In this document: positions 32,289-43,090 of the stretch, one piece after another
Position numbering within the stretch: position 1 is the first letter of the stretch
How the letters are laid out: every line of letters starts with the position of its first letter
Origin: Lepturacanthus savala
Taxonomy: Eukaryota; Chordata; Actinopteri; Scombriformes; Trichiuridae
Direction: 5' to 3'
Assembly: GCA_030544235.1 (NCBI GenBank)
Contig: CM060472.1
Span: forward strand, 22,372,724-22,436,723
Length of the DNA stretch: 64,000 nucleotides
Notes under the pieces: generated by a model
What the model saw: only the letters and a program-made list of their open reading frames with translations
Database searches by the model: none
What the model was told of the DNA's origin: nothing
Position numbers and translations under genes: made by a program

Positions 32289-33500
32289 GTAACTGCAAGG
32301 TGTTTTGAGTCAGATTGTGACAAGGCACTCAGAAGAAAAAAATTAAAAAAAATAACATCCTTTGGATTTTCATGGAAAAACTGTCATCCACATAGAAATC
32401 ACTTCACAGAATGTTCTGGGCAACCAAGGATTACATACATATCATTACATATAGCATGTTGATTGCAATGTGCCACTTGTTATATAGGTGGACATGCAGT
32501 ATATGCATCTATTGCATGTGCATTTGTTGTGTAATCACACATATCTGCTGCTAACCGAGAACTAGATCTATCATGAGCTGTCAGTGTTGCGGTGCAATAA
32601 GAGAGATACAGCAGCTGCGCTGATTGACAGTGAGGAAATTGAAGTGTCACATGAAACATGTTAACCATATTTTGCTGGGTGTTGTCACCCAGTGGCACAT
32701 CTCTTCAGTCAAGCAACCAGAGAAGGGAGAACAATGACAAAAACAACAACAACAACTACTACAGGAATACAAATTCGAGCTAAAATAACAAGGATTGTTT
32801 TCCAGTTGCCGAGCATCCTAACCGTCAGGTAAGACACTGCTCGTGAAAAGGCGCCGTTCCCGCCGTTGTTCTTTAACTTTGGGGATGTAGGCTGCTGCTC
32901 CAGCTCTGGGTATATTGTCTGACAGTAATCTTTGACAGTGTTGTCAATGTCAGACCCGCGACCTGAGAGGTATGAGCAAATAGGGCTGTGAAATGACAAA
33001 AAAAAAGGAAAAAAAAAAAAAAACAAGGGACTGTGGAGGGTATGTATAGCCTTGTCTTCAAGGTGGCAGTTCACAGTGTAACACATTGAATACATGGCTT
33101 TGTGTCATCTAAAAGCGAGAATCTGCTCTCACATCATGTCAGCGTAATGCCTCTGTGTAACACCACCCACCGCAAATCATTTGCATAGCAGCATTTTTTC
33201 CCGCGGTGGAAAAAACACAGTTGCCCACTGACGCCGTCAACTTCTCAACAGTTTAGGTCTGAGTTTGGTCAAAACTAACTTGCATCTTACTGGGTTGAAA
33301 GGTTAGTTAAATCTGCATAAATATATCAGCACTGCTGTTGTGCTGTGACAGTGGCTGATAATGGAAAAAATGTTTTTGCATGAGACTTGGCAGGTAAAAC
33401 TCTTTAAATGTGTGTGCCAGATATGCCTTAGAAGCTTAGATACATGCAAAATGATGGGAAGGTGATAATGGAATTGAATCTCAGGTCATACACAGATTGT
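32289..33500. other. Intron 1, nothing recognisable
   Basis: AT-rich with A tracts at 33001-33025 and ACAACAACAACAAC-type simple repeat near 32741. The 128-aa minus frame (32709-33095) runs through these tracts and has no recognisable domain. Confidence 0.45.
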
Positions 33501-34030
33501 GCTGTGAACTGTGCTGTTGCTGCCAGTCGTGTTCATTTTGAAATTGTGAAATGTGAAAAAAACCTTGCAATAAAACTTTTAACCGACAAGCAAACGCTCT
33601 CAGATAGCATTACTTGGTATGATGAGTTTAGTGTTGCTGAAGGGCCGTATTCATTGCGGCAAAGTAGCTTTGTTGTAATTGCTGTGTTGTTTTCCAGAGG
33701 TGTCGCTGAATATATTACACAAGCACAACTATAACGCTGTGCGAGGACATTAGACAAGCCTATGTTGCATAAAATATCATTGTCAAAAGCTGCGTTTGAC
33801 TTGTTAGCGCTCTCCCTCGCCACATTTAAACACTCTGTCTGGCTTTGAATTCGGGAAATACAATGCCAAGTCTCGCCACTTACATTTCTGGCTCTGGATA
33901 TCGGAGACGTATTTGGACGAAATTCAGGTTTTAACACATTCAGACCTGTGAAACATTAAATATGCGAGGATTAGACTCGCGGGAGCCAAATGCTCATTCA
34001 GTTTCGAATACAGGGAACTCAGAAGTTAAA
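33501..34030. promoter_or_regulatory. Candidate regulatory block with GGATTAGACTCGC
   Basis: CpG-retaining sequence with CGTATTCATTGCGGC, TAACGCTGTGCGAGG, TATCGGAGACGTATTTGGACG and, at 33967-33980, AGGATTAGACTCGC. The last contains a GGATTA (OTX/bicoid-type) core and recurs exactly at 43890-43903. Overlapping 134-aa minus and 96-aa plus frames have no recognisable domain. Confidence 0.4.
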
Positions 34031-35051
34031 ACAAGTGATCACCGTTCTTAAGGCAGAACAAGGACAAAAGTAATATTAAAAGCTTAGAAATGAATACACT
34101 GTTAGAAAAAAAAGAAAAGAATATCTAAATTATCCAATTACAAGACACGTTGCAGGAATCACACAAATGAGACACTATCAACAATTGTCATTTTGCATCC
34201 TCGCTGATTATTTTTTTTAACAATTTACACCATACAGTCCATTTGCATAGGGGAGGGCATCATATTCCATGATATGAGGCCTGGGTGATAAGATGATAAA
34301 AGAAACCCTTCTTCAATAGCAAAAAGAAAACTGTGCTATACATTCAGACAAATAGCATGAAATGCAAACCTCCAACATGAAGTTTGGTTGCTTAAACAAA
34401 CCCCAAGCGTGCTCCCTCTCTGCCTCACAAGCTGCCTTTCATGTAGGCAGAAACAGTGTGGAGTGGAAAATGAGTGAAGACGGGAGGACTGTGAGAAAGT
34501 GGTTAAATTCCAACCTCGTTCCTCCTGGTCTCTAAAACACGTTCGTTAAATATTGATCTAGAATTATCGATAGACTAATATTAAACATTTTTATCAGGAT
34601 ACAGTTTTTGGTTTTATGATCTTAACATTTTTGACACTGTTTTTGATCGTTTGATTGTGGGATGTAATTCCTCCTGGTGCCTTACCGGTTTCTATTATTT
34701 CTGACCGAATGAGGAAAAAAAAATAAACATGATTTTATTAATAAAAACACCTCCTTGTGCAGTAGTTTTTTTTTTTTCTATTTGAACTGAAAGATAGGTT
34801 ACCAGTAAACATAAAGCAGATAAAGCTTCAAAATCCATGATGTGGGAAGTAAAGTCCAGATCCAAACAAACAGAACTTCTGTATTAAATAATGCAAAGAG
34901 TCATAGTGCAGCCTATTAAAGTCAATGCAGTGGGCATGTTTTTTGGTCTGGTAGAACAAATCTGAAAAAAAGTCTTGTTATCATGATTATACTGTTGCTG
35001 CACTATGAGTCCCGTCCTCTTCTTACTGCTCCTGGCTCCTATACTTAGTCC
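34031..35051. other. Intron 1, nothing recognisable
   Basis: AT-rich stretch with T12 near 34767. No inverted termini or CpG clusters. Confidence 0.5.
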
Positions 35052-35059
35052 CAGCAGAG

Positions 35060-36424
35060 CAGTGGTGTCAAAAGTACACCCATTTGTTACTTAAGTAAAA
35101 GTATAGATACTGCAGTTTAAAAACACTCAAAAGTTGAAGCATCAACTTGACATCTTTACTCAAGTAAAAGTGAAAATGTATGTGCTCATAAACCTACTTA
35201 AAGTATAAAAGTATAAAGAAACATTTAAAAAACTACATAAAATAAATTAGTTGGTGCCAATATATAGATTGGAAGCTGAAACTGATTATACACATGACCC
35301 AAGACACAGCATCATCATAAACCCATTACTATCAAAGACAAAGCAACTCGAGGAGCATGTTCTTTCTCAGAATTTATTGGAATTCAACATCCAAACTGAG
35401 GTAGCACTCAAGAGGTAGGTATTCAGGCCTGCAAAACTGCCAGAGACAGAGAGACACTAGCAGTACATGGCGGTGATGATGGTAACATTTCCATAGGGGG
35501 TCTATTTGGAAAGGCAACAGGCATTGGATATTTATACCTTTTGGTTCTTGAAAGAAAAAAAAAATGCTGATTTTTTTGTTTCCTTCTTTGGCTCAATAGA
35601 TAAATCATCACTTACTCTTTAAGGTTAATCATTCAGCCATTTGAATCAGGTTCACGCAGCAGGCACAGGCAAAAGAACCTGCTCCTCTAGGACCACACAT
35701 GGGTCGAGATGATGCGTTATTGGAAGTCGGAACTCGGAGCTCTGAACAACCTAACATCAGAACTGAGCACTTCTCAGCTTAAAAACTGGGATATCATTGA
35801 ATACAGAATAAAAGAGAAATGATATTGATGGACTGAAAGGAAAATCTCAACGTTTGTACTTGTATAGATGCTAGATTTCAGTGCTTCTCTGACTTCAAAT
35901 TTCCGATTTACGAGTACAACTGAATACACCTCGTTGCAGTAACACTGCGGCGATCACTTTCTCCTTTATTTAATTTGTTTTTCGACTTACGTAGGGACAG
36001 TGTGGGAGAGGGGGACAGATCGCTGCCACTGTAAATGTGCAGGGGACATGCGCCCATGCGCAGATAACATTATTATACAAACATAAAAAAGTTTTTTTAT
36101 GTTTGTATAATATTTATTTTTTGAAGGCGCATTTGTAACCCATAGATAGACCCACGCTCTGGTTCTTCCGGCTAGCATCTGACACAGCGCAACAGTTTTC
36201 ACCCGTTTTATAAAAGTTAATGGTTCACCAAGTTAAAGCAAGAGTACCAAGACCGTTCGTTTTAAAAATGTAAGCAATAAAAAGTACAGATACTTGTGTG
36301 AAAATGTAATGAGTAGAAGTCAGAATTAGGCAGAAAAAATAGTAATGGAGTAAAGTATAGATACCTAAAAAGTGTACTTAAGTACAGTAACGAAGTATTT
36401 GTACTTCGTTACTTGACACCTCTG
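35060..36424. mobile_element. Non-autonomous hAT transposon with perfect 8-bp target duplication
   Basis: Element of 1,365 bp. It starts CAGTGGTGTCAAAAGTAC and ends GTACTTCGTTACTTGACACC + TCTG, whose complement is CAGAGGTGTCAAGTAACGAA. The ends are therefore imperfect inverted repeats with the hAT signature CAGNGGTGTCAA. Both sides are flanked by CAGCAGAG (35052-35059 and 36425-36432), an identical 8-bp target duplication as expected for hAT. Subterminal AAGTAAAAGTATAGATACT repeats recur near both ends. The longest frames inside are 62 and 71 aa, so no transposase is encoded. The intact duplication suggests a fairly young insertion. Confidence 0.92.
36071..36112. repeat. 20-bp-arm hairpin inside the hAT element
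   Basis: TATTATACAAACATAAAAAA, two-base spacer GT, then its exact complement. The AT-only stem would form a cruciform or hairpin and may be a structural part of this non-autonomous family. Confidence 0.93.
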
Positions 36425-36432
36425 CAGCAGAG

Positions 36433-37430
36433 GTCGTATAGTGCTCCGCTCAGAGGAGAGAGAACCAGACGTGCACAGCTCATTAATTATGTCTCAGTTG
36501 AAATAGCAGTCCAGAGCTCCCAGTCATTTGACTAAGGCAGAGGTAATGAAACCCCATGCATTGAAGCTAAATAAGACAGCTGCGGGATAGAGGGCGTGCC
36601 GGGATTGCCAGGCTGAGGTGGAGCTAAATCTGAAGCTGGAGCTGAGTTTAACCTCTCAAGACACACTGTAGAAGTATGGTGGAGGGATGGTGGGGTCATT
36701 TACAGTAACACCATCCTTCAGTCTTTGGCTTCAATGAGCAAATAATGCAACAATTATGGTTTTGTTGTTGTCGTAAGTTGTTTCTTTTTGATCGACACCA
36801 TGCACAAGACAATCGAAGCATAGGGTCGGAAGATAGCCAATGAGTACCAAAGTTTGACCACTTTTGGTTTGATGGACAGCAGTGCAACCCAGTGGAAATT
36901 TCTCATGACGAGACCATCCAAAAGAGATTAGAACTGTGCTACTTACAACTTGGGCATACCATTTTTGCAAATAAGCCTGAATAAAGGGTGGCGTCTTAAG
37001 AGGTTCAATCAACTTGGTTGAAGTTTGGGGCTATAAGGCTTCAGTATCTAAAAGCCTATAAGACACAATCTAGAATTATTGACAGTCAGTCTGGACATTA
37101 TGAGATTGAAATCAGCTGAATGTTCAAAAAACAAACCATCAGCCTGCATCCCCCCCCCCTCATGCTGACAACCATATCATATCAGCACCCACAGTATTTA
37201 AAGCAGCAGCGCTCATCAATATACGTTTCAGCAACATTAAAGCACCGAGAAGGTCACAGTCAATTAGGTGGATACAATAACAGCGTTGACATTCAAGTTG
37301 TCACAAAAGGAGAGGGGTCCGGCCCTCCGGGACTGAAGGAGCAGATAGAGTTGAGACCTACAGCCGCGGCCACATTTTGCAGGAAAGTCAATGACGGATG
37401 CCAGCAGAGACAACAATGTTTTTGCCTTTG
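36433..37430. other. Intron 1, no clear element
   Basis: Starts GC-moderate (36433-36660), then AT-rich. A C10 tract lies near 37150. The 93-aa minus and 106-aa plus frames have no recognisable domain. Confidence 0.45.
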
Positions 37431-37760
37431 TGCAAATTGAAGAAACATAACCATAAATTTGCAAGCGGCCGATCGATATAGCCCAGACGTGGCCAAGTCC
37501 GGAGAAACATATCCAGGGGAAACCATTCGATAACTCCGATCAGAGATGGACCGGTAGCCTGCTATTAATCCTCCATTAGCAGCCACAGGCCAGTAGCCGT
37601 CGTGAACGAGCTCGAGACGTTTAGTGACAGATTTGGCCATTAAGGCCAGCGCTGATGTGTACGTATACCGGGCAATCAGATGGATTTCTCCTTGTATTAT
37701 CAGCGCAATCATGACTGATCATTAGATGTGGTCCATTAGAGTGGTCACGTTGCAAAGGGG
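37431..37760. promoter_or_regulatory. Candidate conserved regulatory block
   Basis: About 300 bp with many CpGs in AT-rich surroundings: AGCGGCCGATCGATATAGCC, CATTCGATAACTCCGATC, AGTAGCCGTCGTGAACGAGC + TCGAGACG and GTGTACGTATACCGGG. It also contains CTATTAATCCTCCATTAGC, which holds a TAATCC (OTX/PITX-type) core. A 139-aa minus frame spans it; the sequence shows no known domain. Confidence 0.4.
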
Positions 37761-39290
37761 CAGCACTGGTGTTGCTATATGTTATACTGCTAGCCACAGG
37801 GCAAACATATTCAGTATTTCATCACATATTGCTTACATGACAGATCATTGATCGGGAGAATCGGATTTCCAACGAAGATCAAGGATTCCATTTTTTTTTA
37901 GCTTTTTTTTTTGTTTTTCTACAGTCTGCAGTTTTTGAATGGATCTGTTAATAATACACTCAATGTAACCTAAAACAATGCTTAGTTAGGAAGAGCAGCA
38001 CTGTTTCTCTTTTTCATTTTTAATGACAAGGACAGGCTTGTGACTGTGCTTAATAGTAATGTTCCCATTATGCACAGCAGCATCTCTGGAGACCACCCTT
38101 AAATATGGGACTACTCAATCATGACGAGAAGGAATCTATGTTGGAACGAAATGGGTCATATGATACTTTAAATAAATATGATAATAAGGCAGACACCACC
38201 GATTGCCAGGGGGCTTATTTGTGTTCTGAGAGGAGAACAGCAGAGTAGACTGGAACTGAATAATGCCGCCACAGTGAAAGGCGAGAGTGATTTTGGTCGC
38301 CGCGGCAGCGAGGATGGGATGTGCTTTGCTGTGTGAAGGAGGTTTGTGTCACTATCCAAATGCTTGAATGTATTGGAATGTATGTAGCTGTATATGTAAT
38401 GTATATGATCTGATTATTGAGGAAAAATGAAAAAAAGTGAAATATTAATCCCCTCATGTTTTTTCAAGTGAAATTTATATATATTAGCCACTCATTTTGA
38501 TATGACACAACATTCATCACTTTCACTGTTGGGGGGGGAAAAAAGTGGTAATGGGAAAGGCTTCTGAAATATTTTTTTTAAAAAAGTGACTTCATGTAAC
38601 ATTTGTGGAACATAGAGTGGAGAGAATGATTAAGGCTGAAAGGTAACATGATTTTGAATGATGTTTTTTTTTAGGATTAGGAGAAGCAATTTATATTTCC
38701 TTAATTTAATTTACCTAGTCTTGCTTTAAAGATGAAAAATGTACCACTATCCAATGGCAAGGCTAAACAATATCCAATTACATACAATTCAGGTACTCAA
38801 GTGATAGGTTTAGAAAACAAAGCCCTTAGTAAATATTGGCCTAATATATTCTAAAAATACCCCTCGCCTCAGGTAATTCGCTGTAGTTCATGAATACAAA
38901 AAAAGCACAGGGAATAATGCCTATTAAAAGTACAGTTGGACTGATGGAAATTTGGTTTGTGTGTGTGTGTGTGTGTTTTTTTTTTTTACAAATCATGCCA
39001 ATATGCTTTGTTGCACACAATAAGTTCAGATATTGAATAGTTCAGTTTTTTTTTTTTTTACTCTATTCAGGAGGCATTTTGGGCTACTATGAATAGAAAC
39101 CTAATAGAAAGTTGAGATATTACTGAGTGTTACAAATGCTAAATTTAGGATTTTGATTCTTATGTGAACCGCAGGCTTTTATTTCTTAGTGAAAAGACAT
39201 GGAAGAAAAATTTGCAGAGGAGAATTCAAATGTTAAATGGTAAGAAGAAAATCTATAAAGATATAGAAGATATGAGGGGGAAAAAACAAC
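37761..39290. other. Intron 1, nothing firm; GT tract at 38957-38976
   Basis: AT-rich. Exceptions are CAGTGAAAGGCGAGAGTGAT / GGTCGCCGCGGCAGCGAGG near 38270-38315, which retain CpGs. A GT microsatellite at 38957-38976 continues into a T11 tract. Confidence 0.45.
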
Positions 39291-39700
39291 AAGCCAAGGA
39301 TTAAACTCTAATTAAGGCTTTAAATGAGTTCCTTGTGATAAATTTGGTGGGTGGGCTTCTGTAAACTGGGCCGTTCCCTCCTAGTAGGGGGTCACAATTA
39401 TCTCTCCCCGGGTGACCTGGGGAGCTCAGTGGGGGTAATGTACCTCAGACAGACAGATCTATGACTGGCATAGTGCAGTTTGTCCCACATCGCTGTAAAA
39501 TCCCCCGGTGTTATAGAAGCATTGTGTGAAGGAGTAAAAGGAGCAATAAGTCAAGTCTTTGGAAGAATGTCACCTGACAGGAGGGTTTGATTTGTGCACC
39601 GGTGGGTGTTTGGTCTTTTGTTACACATCACGTAATGATCAGTGATTTGATTCTGCTCCGATACACGAGTTCATGTCTGACCAAATCTCAGCTGGGTGGT
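39291..39700. promoter_or_regulatory. Candidate conserved regulatory block
   Basis: Contains CTCTAATTAAGGCTTTAAATG near 39306, GGGGGTCACAATTATCTCTC, CCCCGGGTGACCTGGGGAGC, and GCACCGGTGGGTG near 39597. The nearby GGGTCAC and GTGACC words resemble nuclear-receptor half-sites. Texture suggests a conserved element; unverified. Confidence 0.33.
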
Positions 39701-40640
39701 CTGAGAAAGTGAAATACTAAAGTAAAATCATAAGGCTTTAAAAAGAACACAGAGAACACTGAATATATATTGCATGATGTCAACTATGAGGAGAAAAACA
39801 CTGAGATCAGCCTTTCAACAGTGGTATATTATACTCATACAATTACAAGACGACAAAACAATAGGCTATTGTATATTAGACAAGTAAAAATGATTCTTGT
39901 GGTGGGAACATATTTCTATCTTTACAATGGTTAATACAGCACAAATTTAATTAAGCCCATTTTAAAATTTTTTAAAAATTAATCCCACATTTAACATTCC
40001 TGAGCCGATGCTCCATATACAAAACAGCTCTGAAACACTGACCTAACATAAAGCATGCAGCACAGTCCCTTGTGTCTGTGTTTTGTTTTGTAAATCAATT
40101 CACTTTCCCTTATTGATCTCGAACACGATGCTCCTCGCCCCATGCAGCCGTTTCATTTATGTTACAAGGTTACAAGCTCTGGCCACCTGCTCTGGTGTAT
40201 TTAGGGTTTTTTTTTCCCCCCTCTCTCTCGGCTGCGGACATTGCAGTAATACCGTTCGCCTCTGTGAGAATTTTCCCGCCCGCTTTGATGCGCTTCGGAC
40301 GCTTCGATACGACTGCCTGCAGCGGCCTCTGAAGGCTCGCTAGACCCCCCCCGGAAAAAAAAAAAAATGGGAGCGGATTCCTCGGCCCTGAAACGCAATC
40401 CGCTGGCTCGCGCGTCTCCCGGGGTCAAGTGTTTCTTATCGGCTCCTCCAGGATGAGAAGTTGTCAATACGACAACCACAGAGAAAGAAAGCCATCCCCC
40501 CACCACCACCACCACCACCACCACACACACACTTCTCATATCATCATGGCCCATCTTCACACAGAACCAGCCCCGGTCAGGCAGCAATTAAAAACCCCGA
40601 CCCCCTCCGGTGGAGGAGGTTGAGCGCGCGTGCGAACCGC
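39701..40640. other. Intron 1; GC-rich part and CCA repeat at 40200-40640
   Basis: The left half is AT-rich. From about 40205, CpGs are frequent (CTCTCGGCTGCGGAC, CCCGCCCGCTTTGATGCGCTTCGGACG, CTCGCGCGTCTCCCGGGG). Overlapping frames on both strands (128, 120, 86 aa) reflect composition and the trinucleotide repeat. May be a CpG-island-like enhancer or internal promoter. Confidence 0.35.
40500..40532. repeat. (CCA)n repeat passing into (CA)n
   Basis: About eight CAC/CCA triplets followed by several CA units. The open frames crossing it would read as His or Pro runs, which explains their apparent length. Confidence 0.95.
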
Positions 40641-41060
40641 AGATCTATAAACTTGATTTCTATCCGTTTGCCTCTCGCAGCCTCCCATCGACACGCCAGC
40701 TCAGGAGGCGTCGACTGTGTGGACTGCACGCTCGCTGTAATTACAGTCATCTCTGCCAAAGATGCATTACATATGACAGAGGAATTGAGCGGCGATGCTT
40801 GTGTTCCTGTCACTAATGAATGAGCGGCCTAATAAGTAGCTGCAGCTGCGGCGATTGGGAGCCTTGGCTCTTATAAATATCTCTCAGTGACAGGGCTGCT
40901 CGCATGCTGCAAAAAATAACACGGTTTATTACTAAGTACTGAAATCCTATTTCCTTAATGCAGAATGTAGAGTACTCAAGGATAAGGCCGGTCGCGTTCT
41001 AATTTCATATTCATGCGAAAAAGAGCAAAAGCAGCAACAAACTGGTCGGACTCGCAAGTA
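40641..41060. promoter_or_regulatory. Candidate enhancer with CTGTAATTACAG palindrome and CAGCTG E-box
   Basis: Holds the 12-bp perfect palindrome CTGTAATTACAG (40735-40746) with a central TAATTA. CACTAATGAATGAGC near 40811, the E-box region TAGCTGCAGCTGCGG (CAGCTG 40843-40848), CGATTGGGAG, GGTTTATTACTAAG and a GACTCGC copy at 41049-41055 follow. Homeodomain plus E-box spacing like this occurs in neural enhancers; function is inferred. Confidence 0.42.
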
Positions 41061-42270
41061 TAGTGTGTGTCCGAAAGCCTGATACAGTATTCCTCTGTGC
41101 CATAGAGCCCGGTTGTTTTCCAAATGCTGCTATTAAAAACACATCAGCGTGCCACGCCGCTGCACCAGCTGACATGTTCCTATATTACAATGAACGCAGG
41201 CACCCGAGTTTATTTTGAATCCCACATGCACCTTTCTGTGAGTGTAATCGTTGGATCATGTGCAGTTCACGTTTTGAGGCAACTCCTGTGTGGGTTACTG
41301 ATGTCAAATTCAATTTTTGGTGAACTTTGACCCACTTCTTTGAGTCGCTGATCAAAAGCAAGCAGGCTCCACAGCGTTGACAGAGAGCAATGGAGTTTAA
41401 AATGGTGACGGCTAGCATAGCTTATTAGCGGTCTTCCATTACTCACTTTTAGTCAACTTCCTTTATTGAATGAAAAGTGTTCTACAAAAAAAAGGGTTTG
41501 CAGACAGCTTTGAGACAATTCTGTTGAAGAAACAGTGGTATTTATTGTCTCGTTGGAGAACGAGCGAAACTAATGAGAAAAGAGAGTTTGCTAACTGACT
41601 TTTAAAAGCTCAGAGCTTTAGTGTCTCTCTCAAAAAACTTTAAATGACCGTTTCAAATAATGGGATAAACATCCTGTTGAACACCAGACAACTGCCCAAC
41701 ATGGCGGTACAAAATGTCCAATAAAAATGTGCCAAGTTACGATTAAAATCTCCGGTTAGCAGTGTTGTTGAACAGGTGTCTCCTACAACGTTTTTCAACT
41801 CCAGTCCATGAAACAAACCACCAAGCCTATCCTGTTCCTGATCATAAAGTGACTCAAGGGGATGTACTATTTTTTTCCTCATAATATTTGATAAAAACTG
41901 CAGCACCCAGCTGTTTTAGAAAACATTATTTTTAGTGCCACAGATTGTGGGCAGGCGGGGTGTAAAGTAAAAGGTGTTGGTTTTAGTCTTTTAATGAGTT
42001 GGCAATAAGAGAAACATAGATGAACATTGGTTTAAGTTGTAATTTAGTTTGGAATACAAAAGCAAATTTTTTTGGGTTTTGTCAGTTTTAAGTACAAAAA
42101 CATCTCATTGAGATAATTTATGCGTGCAGAACAGCTCTGCCTTTTAAATAAAAGCTTGTATAATTAAAACTCAAATCTGTTGCTTTTATGAGAACCATTG
42201 ATAAGACTCGAAACAGTATGCTGCGAGGCCTTTTTTTTTTCCCTTTATTTTCTGAGGATACACTAAACAA
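41061..42270. other. Intron 1, nothing recognisable
   Basis: AT-rich sequence. ACATGGCGGTAC near 41699 resembles a YY1 site but stands alone. Frames of 60-90 aa have no recognisable content. Confidence 0.45.
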
Positions 42271-42520
42271 CAGACTCCACTCCAAACATCCTTCCGTGGA
42301 CTAATGATGGCCGCAGAGAGAGATTTAACAAGCAGATAGACAGAGATTCACTTCCAGGTCAAACTTTAACAAGCCTCTTATTGGACAAACACCACTGCGG
42401 GTCAAACTTTAATGAGAAGTGCTGCCAAATGGCACGCTACAATCAATTTAAAGACAACACTTTTAACAAAGACCAAGCAGATTGATTCAATTTCGCCCGC
42501 AAGGATTAGTCAATTAATCG
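42271..42520. promoter_or_regulatory. Candidate regulatory block with repeated GGTCAAACTTTAA
   Basis: The 13-mer GGTCAAACTTTAA occurs at 42357-42369 and again at 42400-42412, 43 bp apart, in the same orientation. It contains a nuclear-receptor-like (A/G)GGTCA half-site. Neighbouring words include GGACTAATGATGGCCGC and CTACAATCAATTTAAAG. Probably one regulatory element; unverified. Confidence 0.38.
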
Positions 42521-43090
42521 ATTAGTTGTCATGTATTAAATCTGATTTCAATCGTTTAAATTGGTTGGTCTTTTTTTTTTTGCAGAAAAAGCATGATTCC
42601 AGCTTCTCTAAAGGTGAATTATTTTTGGTGTCTTTAGTCCTCTGTGATAGCAAACTAAATATCTTTGGGTTGTTGTCATAATCGGGACAAAACGAGACAT
42701 TTGAGGACGTCACCTTAGGCTTCAGGACGATTTTGGGGCGTTCGAAGCCGTTTTTCCAGACCCAATCGTTAGTCATGGCCCTGTTTTGCATATTAATGCT
42801 TGGCACGCGATTCTTTTTTTAACGATGTTGATGGCGTGTCACATGAGAGGGGAGCGGAAAAAGGGCACGAGAAACAGAGGGAGATGTCCCTTACGAAAAA
42901 AAAAAAAAAGCCTGAACACAATTAGGCTTTAATATCGGGCTCTTAAAATAGAGACGGGAGACACAGCGAAGCAAGCAGCCCAGCGGGACGGAGGGAAAGG
43001 TCTCCTGGCGCGGGTGGTAAATGAGCAGCCGTCTCTCTCCTCCCCTCTCGGTACATTACAGGATAACTTTTCTTGCTCCAAAAACCCAGA
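42521..43090. other. Intron 1, no clear element
   Basis: Contains AGTCAATTAATCGATTAGTTG at its left edge (42509-42529) and CpG words near 42960-43010. T and A tracts lie at 42570 and 42896. Confidence 0.4.
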
